Part shown: one piece after another, positions 43,908 through 53,188 of the stretch
How positions within the stretch are numbered: the stretch's first letter is position 1
Layout of the letters: each line of letters opens with the position of its first letter
Assembly: GCF_002797445.1 (NCBI RefSeq)
Contig: NZ_PGEP01000001.1
Span: 736,001-800,000 of the forward strand
Source: Acidovorax sp. 69
Lineage (GTDB): Bacteria; Pseudomonadota; Gammaproteobacteria; Burkholderiales; Burkholderiaceae_C
Direction: 5' to 3'
DNA length: 64,000 nt
Made by a program: the position numbers and the translations under genes
Notes under the pieces: model-generated
Seen by the model: only the letters and a program-made list of their open reading frames with translations
What the model was told of the DNA's origin: nothing
Database searches by the model: none

Positions 43908-43933
43908 GGAGTCGAGACCGAATAATCGACTCC
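43908..43933. promoter_or_regulatory. Perfect inverted repeat in the fliE-fliF divergent region
   Basis: GGAGTCGA (43908-43915) and TCGACTCC (43926-43933) flank the 10-base loop GACCGAATAA. It lies 41 bases upstream of the fliF start. It is either an operator for a dimeric activator or a leader hairpin. Confidence 0.45.
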
Positions 43934-43974
43934 ACGCTTTGGTCTTTGCCAGGCCTGATTTACTGGAAAGCAAG

Positions 43975-45666
43975 ATGTCTGCTGTTGCTGAAGTCCCTCT
44001 CAATCCGCTACCGTCGCCGGCCAGTCCCAACTGGCTGCAGCGACTGTCTGCCCTCGACAGAGCGCAGCGCATGCGGCTGGGTGTGGGTGTGGCGCTGCTG
44101 GTGGCGGCTGCTGTGGCGGCCATTGTTCTGGGGCGTCAGCCTGACTACCGGGTGCTGTTTGCCAACCTGAATGACAAGGATGGCGGCGCGGTTGTGGCCC
44201 AACTGTCACAAATGAATGTGCCGTACAAGCACGCAGAGGGTGGCGGCGCCATTCTGATTCCTGCCGACCGTGTGCACGATGTGCGCCTTCGTCTGGCCAC
44301 CCAGGGTCTGCCCAAGGGGTCGGTGGCTGGTTTCGAATTGATGGAATCCAGCAAATTTGGGATGACGCAGTTTCAGGAGCGTCTCAACTTTCAGCGGGGG
44401 TTGGAGGGTGAACTCACTCGTTCCATCCAGGCGCTCTCTTCGGTGCAGGGTGCACGCGTGCACCTGGCGCTTCCCAATCAGAATGGTTTTTTCCGCGAAC
44501 AGCAAAAGCCGTCGGCTTCGGTGTTGGTGAGTCTGCATCCCGGCCGTATCTTGGATCGTGCCCAATTGGCAGGCATCGTGCATTTGGTGGCTTCCAGCGT
44601 GCCAGAGCTTGCGCCCTCTGCTGTCAGTGTGCTGGACGACACGGGCAAGTTGCTGTCCCAGTCGCCAGACAATGCCGCAGGCTCTGAAGTCAATGCGCAG
44701 CAGCTGCTGTATGTGCAGCAGATCGAGCAGCAGTACACCCGCCGTATCATGGACATCCTGGAGCCCGTGGTGGGTCGTGACAACGTCAAGGCGCAGGTGA
44801 CCGCCGAGGTGGATTTCACGCAGACGGAGTCCACATCGGAGCAGTTCCGCCCCAATCAGACACCCGACTCCAGCGCGATCCGCAGCCAGCAGGTGCTGGA
44901 AAGCCGGGGTAGTTCCAACAAGACGGCCACGGGCGTTCCAGGCGCTGTCGCCAATCAACCTCCAGCCCCCTCTGCGGCACCGATCAACGGCGCCAACCCG
45001 ACCCCCAACGCGGGCGGACAGCAGGGAGCCGAAGAGCAAACCAACAAGCGCGAGTCGACCACCAACTATGAAGTGGATAAAACCGTGCGTGTCACACGGG
45101 GCAGTGCGGGTGCAGTCAAGCGACTGAGCGCTGCCGTGGTGGTCAACTACCAGTCGAGCGAAGACAAGGGCAAGACGGTGACCAAGGCGCTCACGCCCGA
45201 GCAGGTGGAGCAAATGACAGCACTGGTGCGCGAAACCATTGGTTTTAACCGTGAGCGGGGCGATTCGGTCAATCTCATGAACACCCCGTTCCAGGTGACT
45301 GCCGCGCCGACCAATGACATTCCGTTGTGGAAGCAGTCCGAGGTGGTGGATCTGGCCAAGACTTTCGCTTGGCCCGTGGGTGCGGTTCTGTTTGCGGCCC
45401 TGGTGCTTTTCGGTCTGGTGCGGCCTGCCCTGAAGGGGAGCGCTCCCGTCAAGTCCGGCGCCAAGCCTGCGGCTGGCGGCCAACTGGATGCGCTGGAGGC
45501 AGAAACGCCCGAGCGCCCAGCGCTGCCCGCGCCCTCCAAGAGAGACGAGGTGGTGCCCGCGACGCCAGAGCAGTTGCGTCTGGAGGACGCCCGCGTGCTC
45601 GCCAAGGAGAATCCGGTCGCGGTGGCCAACATTCTCAAGACCTGGCTGAACGGCGACCCCGTCTAG
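43975..45666 (+). CDS. fliF: Flagellar MS-ring protein FliF
   Basis: A 563-residue ring protein. It has an N-terminal transmembrane helix (LGVGVALLVAAAVAAIVLGRQ), the ring-building motifs LFANLNDKDGGAVVAQLSQMNVPYK and RVHLALPNQNGFFREQQKPSASVLV, a Pro/Ala-rich periplasmic stretch near 325-365, a second transmembrane helix (FAWPVGAVLFAALVLFGLV) and a C-terminal FliG-binding tail ENPVAVANILKTWLNG. I chose the ATG at 43975 with GGAAAG upstream; a longer frame from 43831 is not supported. Confidence 0.96.
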   Translation: MSAVAEVPLNPLPSPASPNWLQRLSALDRAQRMRLGVGVALLVAAAVAAIVLGRQPDYRVLFANLNDKDGGAVVAQLSQMNVPYKHAEGGGAILIPADRVHDVRLRLATQGLPKGSVAGFELMESSKFGMTQFQERLNFQRGLEGELTRSIQALSSVQGARVHLALPNQNGFFREQQKPSASVLVSLHPGRILDRAQLAGIVHLVASSVPELAPSAVSVLDDTGKLLSQSPDNAAGSEVNAQQLLYVQQIEQQYTRRIMDILEPVVGRDNVKAQVTAEVDFTQTESTSEQFRPNQTPDSSAIRSQQVLESRGSSNKTATGVPGAVANQPPAPSAAPINGANPTPNAGGQQGAEEQTNKRESTTNYEVDKTVRVTRGSAGAVKRLSAAVVVNYQSSEDKGKTVTKALTPEQVEQMTALVRETIGFNRERGDSVNLMNTPFQVTAAPTNDIPLWKQSEVVDLAKTFAWPVGAVLFAALVLFGLVRPALKGSAPVKSGAKPAAGGQLDALEAETPERPALPAPSKRDEVVPATPEQLRLEDARVLAKENPVAVANILKTWLNGDPV

Positions 45667-45690
45667 CCATCGATTGCACGGACAACCACC

Positions 45691-46686
45691 ATGGACGATC
45701 AAGGCCTCCACGATGCTGCCATCATGCTGATGTCCCTCGGCGAAGAGGAGGCGGCCGAAGTTTTTAAGCACTTTTCTCCCAAGGAAGTGCAGAAGTTGGG
45801 CGAAACCATCGCGCGCATGCGCTCGGTCTCGCGCGAGAAGGTGGATGAGGTCATCAACAAGTTTTCGAATGCGGCCGCCGCGCAGAGCCTGTTGGTGTCC
45901 GATACCGGCAATTACGTGCGCGCCGTCCTCAAGCGCGCATTGGGTGACGACAAGGCGGGGCTGTTGATTGACCGCATCCTGCAGGGCGGGGATGTTTCCG
46001 GCATCGAAAGTCTCAAGTGGATGGACCCCCTCTCTGTGGCCGAGCTGCTGCGCAATGAGCATCCGCAGATCGTGGCCGCCATCCTCGTGCATCTGGACAG
46101 CGATCAGGCTTCTGGCATTTTGATGCACCTGACAGACCGTCAGCGCAGTGAAATCTTGTTGCGCGTGGCCACTCTGGAGGGTATTCAGCCCACGGCACTC
46201 AAGGACCTCAACGAGGTGCTGTTCAAGGTGTTGGCGGGTGGCGACAAGATCCGCAAGAGCTCGTTGGGTGGGGTCAAGGCGGCTGCAGAAATCATCAATA
46301 TGCTGGGCGGTAATATGGATGCCGTGGTGCTGGAGTCCATTCGTGGCTATGACCCGGAACTGGCCCAGAAGATCATGGACAAGATGTTCGTGTTCGAAGA
46401 TGTGCTCAAGCTCGACGACAAGGCCATCCAGACCGTGCTCAAGGAAGTGGCGTCCGAGACCCTCATTGTTGCTCTCAAGGGCGCCGTGCCAGAGCTGCGT
46501 GAGAAGTTCCTGTCGAACATGTCCTCGCGTGCTGCCGAAGCGCTGCGGGAAGACCTCGAGTCTCGGGGCCCGATGCGGTTGTCCGAGGTCGAATCACAAC
46601 AAAAAGAAATTCTCAAGACGGTGCGTCGTCTCTCGGACGAAGGCCAGATCATGATCAGTGCGGGTGGTGACGATGCCTTCGTCTAG
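45691..46686 (+). CDS. fliG: Flagellar motor switch protein FliG
   Basis: A 331-residue rotor protein. Motifs: HDAAIMLMSLGEEEAAEVFKHFSPKEVQKLG at the N-terminus, EHPQIVAAILVHLDSDQASGIL in the middle domain, and the C-terminal torque helix MFVFEDVLKLDDKAIQTVLKEVASETLIVALKGA with the charged residues that face MotA. It lies 24 bases after fliF and overlaps fliH by 14 bases. Confidence 0.97.
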   Translation: MDDQGLHDAAIMLMSLGEEEAAEVFKHFSPKEVQKLGETIARMRSVSREKVDEVINKFSNAAAAQSLLVSDTGNYVRAVLKRALGDDKAGLLIDRILQGGDVSGIESLKWMDPLSVAELLRNEHPQIVAAILVHLDSDQASGILMHLTDRQRSEILLRVATLEGIQPTALKDLNEVLFKVLAGGDKIRKSSLGGVKAAAEIINMLGGNMDAVVLESIRGYDPELAQKIMDKMFVFEDVLKLDDKAIQTVLKEVASETLIVALKGAVPELREKFLSNMSSRAAEALREDLESRGPMRLSEVESQQKEILKTVRRLSDEGQIMISAGGDDAFV

Positions 46687-47398
46687 CCAGCGCTCTTACT
46701 CGCGCTTCATCCCCAGCGAAGAGGTGGGCGATTTCACGCAATGGAAGTTTGGCGCGGTAGATGGCTCTGATCTTGTGGAGCCTGAACCCGAGCCAGATCC
46801 CATTGCTGAAATCCCGGCCGAGATCGATGAGGCTGCGCAGCAGGCGCTTGTTCAGCAGGCTTGTGATGATGCGTATGCCGAAGGTTTTGCGCAGGGGCAG
46901 GCGGAGACTGGGCTGGAGTGGCAGCGGCGCATGGATGAATACATTGCCCAGCAGGGGCAGGAGGCGGCACAACGTCTGCTAGGGGTTTTGCAAACGTTGG
47001 ATGCGAGCCTGATCGACATGCAACAGCAAATGGCGCAGCAAGTGCTGGAGTTGGCGTGCGACATTGCACGCCAGGTGGTTCGCCAAGAGCTGTCCGTCAA
47101 TCCCAATGCCTTGCAGCCTGTCGTGCGGGAAGCTGTCGGCATGTTGGTGACCGAGGGGCGGCCCGCCACGGTGCGATTGAATCCGGTCGACATGGAAGCG
47201 ATGGCGGAGCCTTTGCGCGAGGAGATGGATGCCCCGGGCGTTCAATGGATGGCGGACGCTGCGGTGCCTGCGGGTGGCTGCCTTGTGGAATCCGCTGGAA
47301 CGGTGGTGGATGGAAGCATTGACAAGCGCTGGCAGCGCGCGATTGCGGCGCTGGGGCTCCAGTCGCCGTGGAGTGAGGGTGATGGCAATGACCGTTGA
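46673..47398 (+). CDS. fliH: Flagellar export ATPase regulator FliH
   Basis: A 241-residue protein that binds and restrains the FliI ATPase. N-terminal [12 protein letters not shown], then an acidic part, a coiled coil ([39 protein letters not shown]), and a C-terminal domain [30 protein letters not shown] similar to the peripheral stalk of ATP synthase. The ATG at 46673 lies inside the end of fliG. Confidence 0.93.
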   Translation: MPSSSQRSYSRFIPSEEVGDFTQWKFGAVDGSDLVEPEPEPDPIAEIPAEIDEAAQQALVQQACDDAYAEGFAQGQAETGLEWQRRMDEYIAQQGQEAAQRLLGVLQTLDASLIDMQQQMAQQVLELACDIARQVVRQELSVNPNALQPVVREAVGMLVTEGRPATVRLNPVDMEAMAEPLREEMDAPGVQWMADAAVPAGGCLVESAGTVVDGSIDKRWQRAIAALGLQSPWSEGDGNDR

Positions 47399-48782
47399 AG
47401 CCCCTTCCGACTGGACGCGCTTCATGGATGACGCGCGCGAGCGCGTGGCCGAGCGCGCACCGCTGGAAACGCGTGGCACGCTGACCCGCCTCACGGGCCT
47501 GGTGCTGGAGGCTGTAGGGATTCGTGTGCCAGTAGGGTCTCAGTGCATGGTGCAGATGCCTGGACATTATCCCGTGCTCGCCGAGGTGGTGGGTTTTTCG
47601 GCCGACCGCGCGTTTTTGATGCCTGCGGGCGATATCCACGGGCTGTCCAGCGGGGCCAGCGTGGTCCCCGCAGCACCCTATGTTCCGATGCCCCGTTTGG
47701 GCGAGCCCCCACGGCCCGTGCAGCGTGCGGGCGTTTTGCGTTTGCCGATGGGCGACGGTTTATTGGGGCGGGTGGTGGACGCCCAGGGCTTGCCGTTGGA
47801 CCATGGCGGTCCTGTGCAGGATGTGGTTTCAGAGCCTATGGGGCGCCGGCAGATCAATGCCATGGACCGTGACCCGGTCCGGGAGCCGCTGGATACCGGG
47901 GTTCGCGCCATCAATGCCCTGTTGACCGTAGGGCGGGGCCAGCGGCTGGGTTTGTTCGCAGGCTCAGGGGTGGGGAAAAGTGTGTTGCTGGGCATGATGG
48001 CCCGTTACACCCGGGCGGATGTCATTGTGGTCGGGCTCATTGGCGAGCGAGGCCGCGAAGTCAAGGAGTTCGTGGAGGACATTCTGGGCGAAGAAGGCCG
48101 GGCACGCTCTGTGGTGGTGGCTGCGCCTGCCGACGCACCTCCGCTGTTGCGCATGCAGGGCGCTGCCTATGCCACGGCCATTGCCGAGCATTTTCGCGAC
48201 AAGGGGCAGCATGTGCTGCTGCTCATGGATTCGCTCACCCGCTATGCGATGGCTCAGCGTGAGATTGCACTGGCCATCGGCGAACCTCCCGCAACCAAGG
48301 GGTATCCGCCGTCGTGTTTTGCCAAGCTGCCACAGCTGGTGGAGCGCAGTGGCAATGGCCTGCACGGGGTAGGTTCCATCACGGCTTTTTATACCGTACT
48401 GTCGGAGGGCGACGATCAGCAGGACCCTATTGCCGATGCGGCGCGCGCCATTTTGGATGGGCATATCGTCTTGTCGCGGGCGCTGGCGGAGACGGGACAT
48501 TTCCCCGCCATTGATATCGAGCAATCGGCCTCGCGGGTGATGCACAACGTGGTGTCGCGCGGTCATTTTGATTTGGCCAGGCGCTTCCGCGCGGTGTACT
48601 CGCGCTATCAGAAGAGCCGTGATCTGGTGCAGGTAGGCGCGTACATGAGTGGTTCAGATCCCGCGCTGGATGAGGCGATCCGCTTGCAGCCGCAGATGGC
48701 GAGCTTTCTGCAGCAGGACATGTTCGAGGCTGCTTCCATGGACCAGAGCGTAACGGCCATGGCGTCGGTTCTGGATCGTTGA
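47388..48782 (+). CDS. fliI: Flagellum-specific ATP synthase FliI
   Basis: A 464-residue hexameric ATPase that powers export. Walker A is AGSGVGKS at 191-198, Walker B is [13 protein letters not shown] near 265, and [15 protein letters not shown] and [23 protein letters not shown] are characteristic. I chose the second ATG at 47388 because TGAGGG lies eight bases upstream; the ATG at 47382 is too close to it. It overlaps the fliH stop by 11 bases. Confidence 0.96.
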   Translation: MTVEAPSDWTRFMDDARERVAERAPLETRGTLTRLTGLVLEAVGIRVPVGSQCMVQMPGHYPVLAEVVGFSADRAFLMPAGDIHGLSSGASVVPAAPYVPMPRLGEPPRPVQRAGVLRLPMGDGLLGRVVDAQGLPLDHGGPVQDVVSEPMGRRQINAMDRDPVREPLDTGVRAINALLTVGRGQRLGLFAGSGVGKSVLLGMMARYTRADVIVVGLIGERGREVKEFVEDILGEEGRARSVVVAAPADAPPLLRMQGAAYATAIAEHFRDKGQHVLLLMDSLTRYAMAQREIALAIGEPPATKGYPPSCFAKLPQLVERSGNGLHGVGSITAFYTVLSEGDDQQDPIADAARAILDGHIVLSRALAETGHFPAIDIEQSASRVMHNVVSRGHFDLARRFRAVYSRYQKSRDLVQVGAYMSGSDPALDEAIRLQPQMASFLQQDMFEAASMDQSVTAMASVLDR

Positions 48783-48801
48783 ACTGCACAGGTAGTTGGT
48801 C

Positions 48802-49266
48802 ATGTCCAGCCTGAACTCCCTCTCTGTCGCGGTGGAAGTGGCGTCCCGCAAGCGGGATGACGCTCGCAAGGTGCTGCAAGACGCGCTGGCTGCGCAACAG
48901 GCGGCGCGCGCGCAACTCGATCAGTTGGAGGACTATGCTCGTGAAACAGAGTCCCGCTGGGGGGTAAAAGCGGATACGGCGATGCAGCCCGAAGTGATGT
49001 ATCACCACTACCAGTTCATGAATCGGCTGGGCCATGCCGCCAGCATTCAGACGGGTGTGGTGGGCGATCAATCGGGCCGGGTTGAGAGCGCCCAGCGCGC
49101 TTTGCTGGAAGCGGAGTTGCGTCTTACAAGTCTGCGCAAGGTGGTAGACAAGCGGCGCCATGACCTGGAGTTGCAGCAGATGCGCCGGGATCAGAAACAA
49201 ACCGATGAACGGGCGGCGCTGCAATATCGCAACGCTAGTCAGGGCTCTCAGGGCCAGGAGTATTGA
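48802..49266 (+). CDS. fliJ: Flagellar export protein FliJ
   Basis: A 154-residue coiled-coil protein that fits into the FliI ring and links it to FlhA. The sequence is weakly conserved (RKRDDARKVLQDALAAQQAARAQLDQLEDYARETESRW ... ALLEAELRLTSLRKVVDKRRHDLELQQMRRDQKQTDE), but the antiparallel coiled-coil pattern and the position between fliI and fliK identify it. Confidence 0.93.
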   Translation: MSSLNSLSVAVEVASRKRDDARKVLQDALAAQQAARAQLDQLEDYARETESRWGVKADTAMQPEVMYHHYQFMNRLGHAASIQTGVVGDQSGRVESAQRALLEAELRLTSLRKVVDKRRHDLELQQMRRDQKQTDERAALQYRNASQGSQGQEY

Positions 49267-49268
49267 CC

Positions 49269-50596
49269 ATGGAACAGGCAAAAATATCCTCTTCGCAAGG
49301 CACGCAGCCGGCCCACGCGGCACGTGCCAAGGCTCCGGCGCAGCAAGGAGTAGATGCCAGCGACGCTGCGGGCAACGGTGGCTTTTTGGCGCTATTGGCG
49401 GCTTTGGACTCAACGTCTTTGGGTGATGGACCGCTTGACCTGGGGGCCCCAGATATGGGGCCTGCAGACATTGCTTCGGATGCCACCAGCGGCAGCGTCG
49501 ACACAGCCGCGATGGCCGCATGGCAAGGCCTTCTTACCCCGATGCAAGGTGAGAGCACCCTTCGTACTGGTTTGGCAGGAGTTGATGATCGTGCGGGGTC
49601 GATTGCACTGGGTGCGAAGTCTGGAATCGCTGACGGAATCGAGTTGTCCATGGGGGGGCTTCCCAGGGGATTGGTGGCTGAGACCACAAAGCTCGATACC
49701 TCTGCCGACTTTCAAGACGGGCAACCTCAGGGCACTGTGGCCGGATTTGGTCGCATCTTCTCGCGCATGCAGAGTACGCAGACGCAGCGAGCAGGCGGTA
49801 TCAATGGTGGTGAACTGTCTGCTGGGAAAAATGCAGCAGGCGATTCAACGCAGCGCTTGTCTGCGATGCACGGCGCGAGCGCGGCCGCCCTTGTCCAGGC
49901 GTCAAACGAGCGTTCTGTCGCTGGCCAGCAGCATGCAGGGGGCGCTGGTGCAGAGCGCGGTATCGGAGCGTCCGGCGTGCCTATCGGGCCAGATGTGATT
50001 CCAGCACTGGTCGATGGCGTACAGACATTGGGGGCGTCCTCACGGGGGGCGGAGTCTTCAGGGGGCGGTCGCCAGAGTGAGGGGCATGCCGGAGGCGGTT
50101 CCTGGTCTGAAGGAGTGGGGGCATCGTCGCCTGTGGAGACTGGCAATGTTGACACTTCCGCCATGTTCGCCGATTCGAACCCCATGGGCGCTGAAGAGCA
50201 GGTGGCTGATCAGGTAGCGTACTGGGTGAATCAGAAAACCCAAAACGCAGAGATGACGCTTGATCGCGATGGGCAGCCTGTTGAGGTGTCTGTCTCGTTG
50301 TCTGGCAACGAGGCGCATGTCTCCTTTCGAAGTGACCAGCCACAGACGCGTGAATTGCTCGATCAGAGCATGGCCCAGTTGCGCGATTTGCTGCGTGGTG
50401 AAGGTCTGGTGCTGTCGGGCATGTCGGTTGGCACGTCGGCGCGGGATGGTAGCGGGGGGGCGGTGGCGAGTCAGACCCATCCCGTCGACGTGAGGGCGGG
50501 CGTCAGGCGCGGGTGATTGCCAGCGCACCTGTGGGCACGGCATCCCTTGCTCGCGGCAGTGGGGGTTCTGATCGGGCCGTGGACATCTTCGTGTAA
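49269..50596 (+). CDS. fliK: Hook-length control protein FliK, apparent frameshift
   Basis: Exported ruler that sets hook length and triggers the FlhB switch. The N-terminal 290 residues are low-complexity; the C-terminal conserved domain is AEMTLDRDGQPVEVSVSLSGNEAHVSFRSDQPQTRELLDQSMAQLRDLLRGEGLVLSGMSVG. The open frame then reads into a run of seven G at 50454-50460 and stops at 50515 with no family ending. One extra base at that run gives instead QARVIASAPVGTASL and a VDIFV end at 50596, 442 residues in all, a normal FliK ending. This is the second of three such breaks. Confidence 0.9.
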
Positions 50597-50694
50597 ACCG
50601 GATGTGGGAGATGCTGGCTTTTTGCCAACCCCATCTTCCCCGATATCGATTCCGAGCACGGTGAATGCCATGGTTTTGGGCTTTTATTCTGGCT

Positions 50695-50722
50695 ATTATT
50701 GGTTGCACCCCCGCCCAATAAT
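50695..50722. promoter_or_regulatory. Perfect inverted repeat upstream of fliL
   Basis: ATTATTGG (50695-50702) and CCAATAAT (50715-50722) flank a 12-base GC-rich loop in the 197-base gap between fliK and fliL. The gap begins a new fliLMNOPQR operon, so this may be an activator site (FlhDC boxes are also inverted repeats); no promoter element is certain. Confidence 0.45.
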
Positions 50723-50793
50723 GGGCCATCCGGCTTTGCTTGCACTTTGAGAGCGCATGCACGGCTTGCTCTCTACCGCAAGGAACATCCATC

Positions 50794-51377
50794 GTGTCAG
50801 CCAATACCTCCGCGGCAGCTCCGGCCAAAAGCAAGAAGATGCTTGTGATCATCATTGCCGTCGTGGTGGTGGTGCTGGTCATCGGGGGGGCGCTGCAGCA
50901 TGGTTTCTCTCAAACCGTTCGCATGCGGACGAAGAGGAAGGCGGTGCTCCCGCCGCTGCCCGCAAAGAGGCGCCCAAGGTGGCGCCTACTTTCCTTCCGA
51001 TGGAAAACATGGTGGTGAACCTGGCGGATCCCGGTGGCGACCGCTTTGCACAGATTGGAGTCACCCTGGAGTTGGAAGACGTCAAGACATCCGATCAGGT
51101 CAAGCTGTACCTTCCTACCATACGCAGCGGCATTTTGCTGCTGGTTTCCCAGCGTACGTCCTCTGAGCTGCTGTCCCGTGATGGCAAGGAGAAGTTGGCC
51201 GCCGACATCCGCCGTGAGGTTTCTCGCCCTTTGGGATATGCGGTGCCCAAGGAGCGTGCGCGTGCGGCAGAGGCGGAGCAGGAAGGGGACGGGGAGGCAG
51301 AAGATCGTCCTGCGCGCAAGCGCTCGGAGCGCAACCCGGTGCTCCGCGTGCTTTTCTCTAATTTCATCATTCAGTGA
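50794..51377 (+). CDS. fliL: Flagellar basal body-associated protein FliL, apparent frameshift
   Basis: Inner-membrane protein near the stator. The GTG at 50794 with AAGGAA upstream starts MSANTSAAAPAKSKKMLV and a single transmembrane helix (IIIAVVVVVLVIGG). The frame breaks at seven G (50884-50890). The downstream part, in another frame, is classic FliL: APTFLPMENMVVNLAD, DRFAQIGVTLELE, IRSGILLLVSQRTSSELLS, VLRVLFSNFIIQ. One extra G gives VIGGGAAAWFLSN and a continuous 194-residue protein. Confidence 0.9.
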
Positions 51378-51395
51378 ACCGGGCGAGGACCAGCC

Positions 51396-52400
51396 ATGAG
51401 TGATTCATTTCTTTCGCAGGAAGAGGTTGATGCCCTTCTGGAGGGGGTCACTGGCGAGAGCCAGAAGTCGGTCGAGGAAGTGGCAGAGGCCGGCTCGGTC
51501 CGCAACTACGACATTTCTAGCCAGGAGCGCATTGTTCGTGGCCGCATGCCGACGATGGAAATCGTCAACGAGCGGTTTGCGCGCAATTTTCGTATCGGGC
51601 TTTTCAACTTCATTCGACGCAGCCCCGAAATTTCTGTTGGAACGGTGTCTGTCCAGCGTTACAGCGCTTTCCTTCGGGAGTTGGCTGTGCCCACAAATTT
51701 CAATATTGTGGCCATTCGCCCGTTGCGCGGCAGTGGGCTCATCGTGTGTGAGCCATCGCTGGTGTTCGGCATCATCGACACCCTGTATGGCGGGGTCGGT
51801 AAGTTCCAGACTCGGATTGAAGGACGGGATTTTTCTCCGACGGAGCAGCGGGTGATCAATCGCTTGGTGGAGGTGATTTGCACGGAGTACAAGAAGGCAT
51901 GGCAGGGCATTTACCCTCTGGAGCTGGAGTATCAGCGGTCCGAAATGCAGCCGCAGTTCGCCAATATTGCGACTCCCAGTGAAATTGTCGTGTCCACGGC
52001 GTTTCAGCTGGAAATTGGTGATCTCTCGGGGGCTATCCATATTTGCATGCCTTATGCGACGCTGGAGCCGATCCGCGACGTTTTGTATTCCTCCACGCAG
52101 GGCGACTCTATCGAGGTCGATCGCCGGTGGGTTCGGGTGCTGACCCGGGAGATTCAGGCGGCCGAGGTCACATTGGTGGCAGAGCTCGCGCGTGCCGATG
52201 CAACGGTCGAGCAGTTGCTGGCCATGAAGCCGGGTGACTTTATTGAGCTTGATCGTGAGCCGCGTATTCGTGCGTCCATCGGCGGGGTCCCTATTTTTGA
52301 ATGCCAGTACGGGACCCACAATTCAAAGTACGCCATTCGTATTGAAGAATGCTTGCGTAATGCAGACATGAGCTGGCTTGGAGAGAAAGATGTCAACTGA
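51396..52400 (+). CDS. fliM: Flagellar motor switch protein FliM
   Basis: A 334-residue C-ring protein. The N-terminal CheY-P-binding peptide MSDSFLSQEEVDALLEG is intact. The CheC-like middle domain (NERFARNFRIGLFNFIRRSPEISVG, PSLVFGIIDTLYGGVGKFQTRIEGRDFSPTEQRVI) and the C-terminal FliN-like domain (DFIELDREPRIRASIGGVPIFE) follow. It overlaps fliN by 11 bases. Confidence 0.97.
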   Translation: MSDSFLSQEEVDALLEGVTGESQKSVEEVAEAGSVRNYDISSQERIVRGRMPTMEIVNERFARNFRIGLFNFIRRSPEISVGTVSVQRYSAFLRELAVPTNFNIVAIRPLRGSGLIVCEPSLVFGIIDTLYGGVGKFQTRIEGRDFSPTEQRVINRLVEVICTEYKKAWQGIYPLELEYQRSEMQPQFANIATPSEIVVSTAFQLEIGDLSGAIHICMPYATLEPIRDVLYSSTQGDSIEVDRRWVRVLTREIQAAEVTLVAELARADATVEQLLAMKPGDFIELDREPRIRASIGGVPIFECQYGTHNSKYAIRIEECLRNADMSWLGEKDVN

Positions 52401-52827
52401 AGAAGACAACAAGGATGGCGGCGCTGACGATCCCTTTGCGGGATGGGCCGAGGCGCTGGAGGAGCAAAAACGCACTGACGACAAGCCCGGAGATGCGGAG
52501 CAGGGGGGGCCGCTGTCGGGTGACCCTGTGCGTCCTTTCTCGGGTGGTGGCGATGGGACCGTCAACGATATCAACATGGTGCTGGATATTCCGGTCCAGT
52601 TGTCGGTGGAGCTGGGGCGCACCAAGGTGCCCATCAAGTACATCCTTCAGTTGGCCCAAGGATCGGTGGTAGAGCTGGATGCGCTAGCGGGCGAACCCAT
52701 GGATGTGCTGGTCAATGGTTACCTCATCGCTCAGGGTGAGGTAGTGGTGGTGAATGACAAATTCGGTATTCGTCTCACCGATGTGGTGACACCCTCTGAA
52801 CGTCTGCGTCGGGTTAGTCGTGGATAG
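52390..52827 (+). CDS. fliN: Flagellar motor switch protein FliN
   Basis: A 145-residue C-ring protein. An acidic, Gly-rich N-terminal extension of about 60 residues precedes the SpoA domain (INMVLDIPVQLSVELGRTKVPIKYILQLAQGSVVELDALAGEPMDVLVNGYLIAQGEVVVVNDKFGIRLTDVV). The ATG at 52390 has GGAGAG upstream and lies within fliM. Confidence 0.97.
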   Translation: MSTEEDNKDGGADDPFAGWAEALEEQKRTDDKPGDAEQGGPLSGDPVRPFSGGGDGTVNDINMVLDIPVQLSVELGRTKVPIKYILQLAQGSVVELDALAGEPMDVLVNGYLIAQGEVVVVNDKFGIRLTDVVTPSERLRRVSRG

Positions 52828-52834
52828 TGGCAGC

Positions 52835-53188
52835 ATGACCCAAACTTTGGTCGTGGTGGTGCTTTTCGTTGGCGCCATGGCTGCGTTGCCTTGGTTGGTG
52901 CGGCGATTGCAGCAGCGCCATGCTGCCAGTGGAGTGACCGCAGGTACAGCTTTACGTGTCGTATCTGCTGTTGCGGTGGGGCCCCAGCAGCGCGTGGTGA
53001 CGGTCGAGGTGGGCCCTGAGCATGCACGCGCTTGGCTGGTGCTTGGGGTGACAGCGCAACAAGTGAGTTGCCTGCACGTGTTGCCGGTGTCGCCGCAGGG
53101 CTCGGTTGGTCCGGTTGTATCTGGGGTGCCCTCATTTGCCAGAGAGATGGCCGTGGCGGGTAAGTCCGGAGAGTCTTCCCATGACTGA
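52835..53188 (+). CDS. fliO: Flagellar export protein FliO
   Basis: A 117-residue protein with one N-terminal transmembrane helix (TLVVVVLFVGAMAALPWLV) and a small cytoplasmic domain (RVVSAVAVGPQQRVVTVEVGPEHARAWLVLGV); it helps assemble the FliP ring. I chose the ATG at 52835, with GGATAG upstream; a GTG at 52820 overlapping fliN is possible. Low conservation is normal, and position fixes the call. Confidence 0.9.
   Translation: MTQTLVVVVLFVGAMAALPWLVRRLQQRHAASGVTAGTALRVVSAVAVGPQQRVVTVEVGPEHARAWLVLGVTAQQVSCLHVLPVSPQGSVGPVVSGVPSFAREMAVAGKSGESSHD

Noticed and set aside
44206..46128. A 640-codon minus-strand open frame over fliF and fliG
   Set aside because: Antisense shadow in high-GC sequence; no recognisable protein.
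50684..50710. Possible sigma-54 promoter (TGGC ... TTGCA) upstream of fliL
   Set aside because: The distance between the GG and GC elements is about two bases too long for sigma-54.
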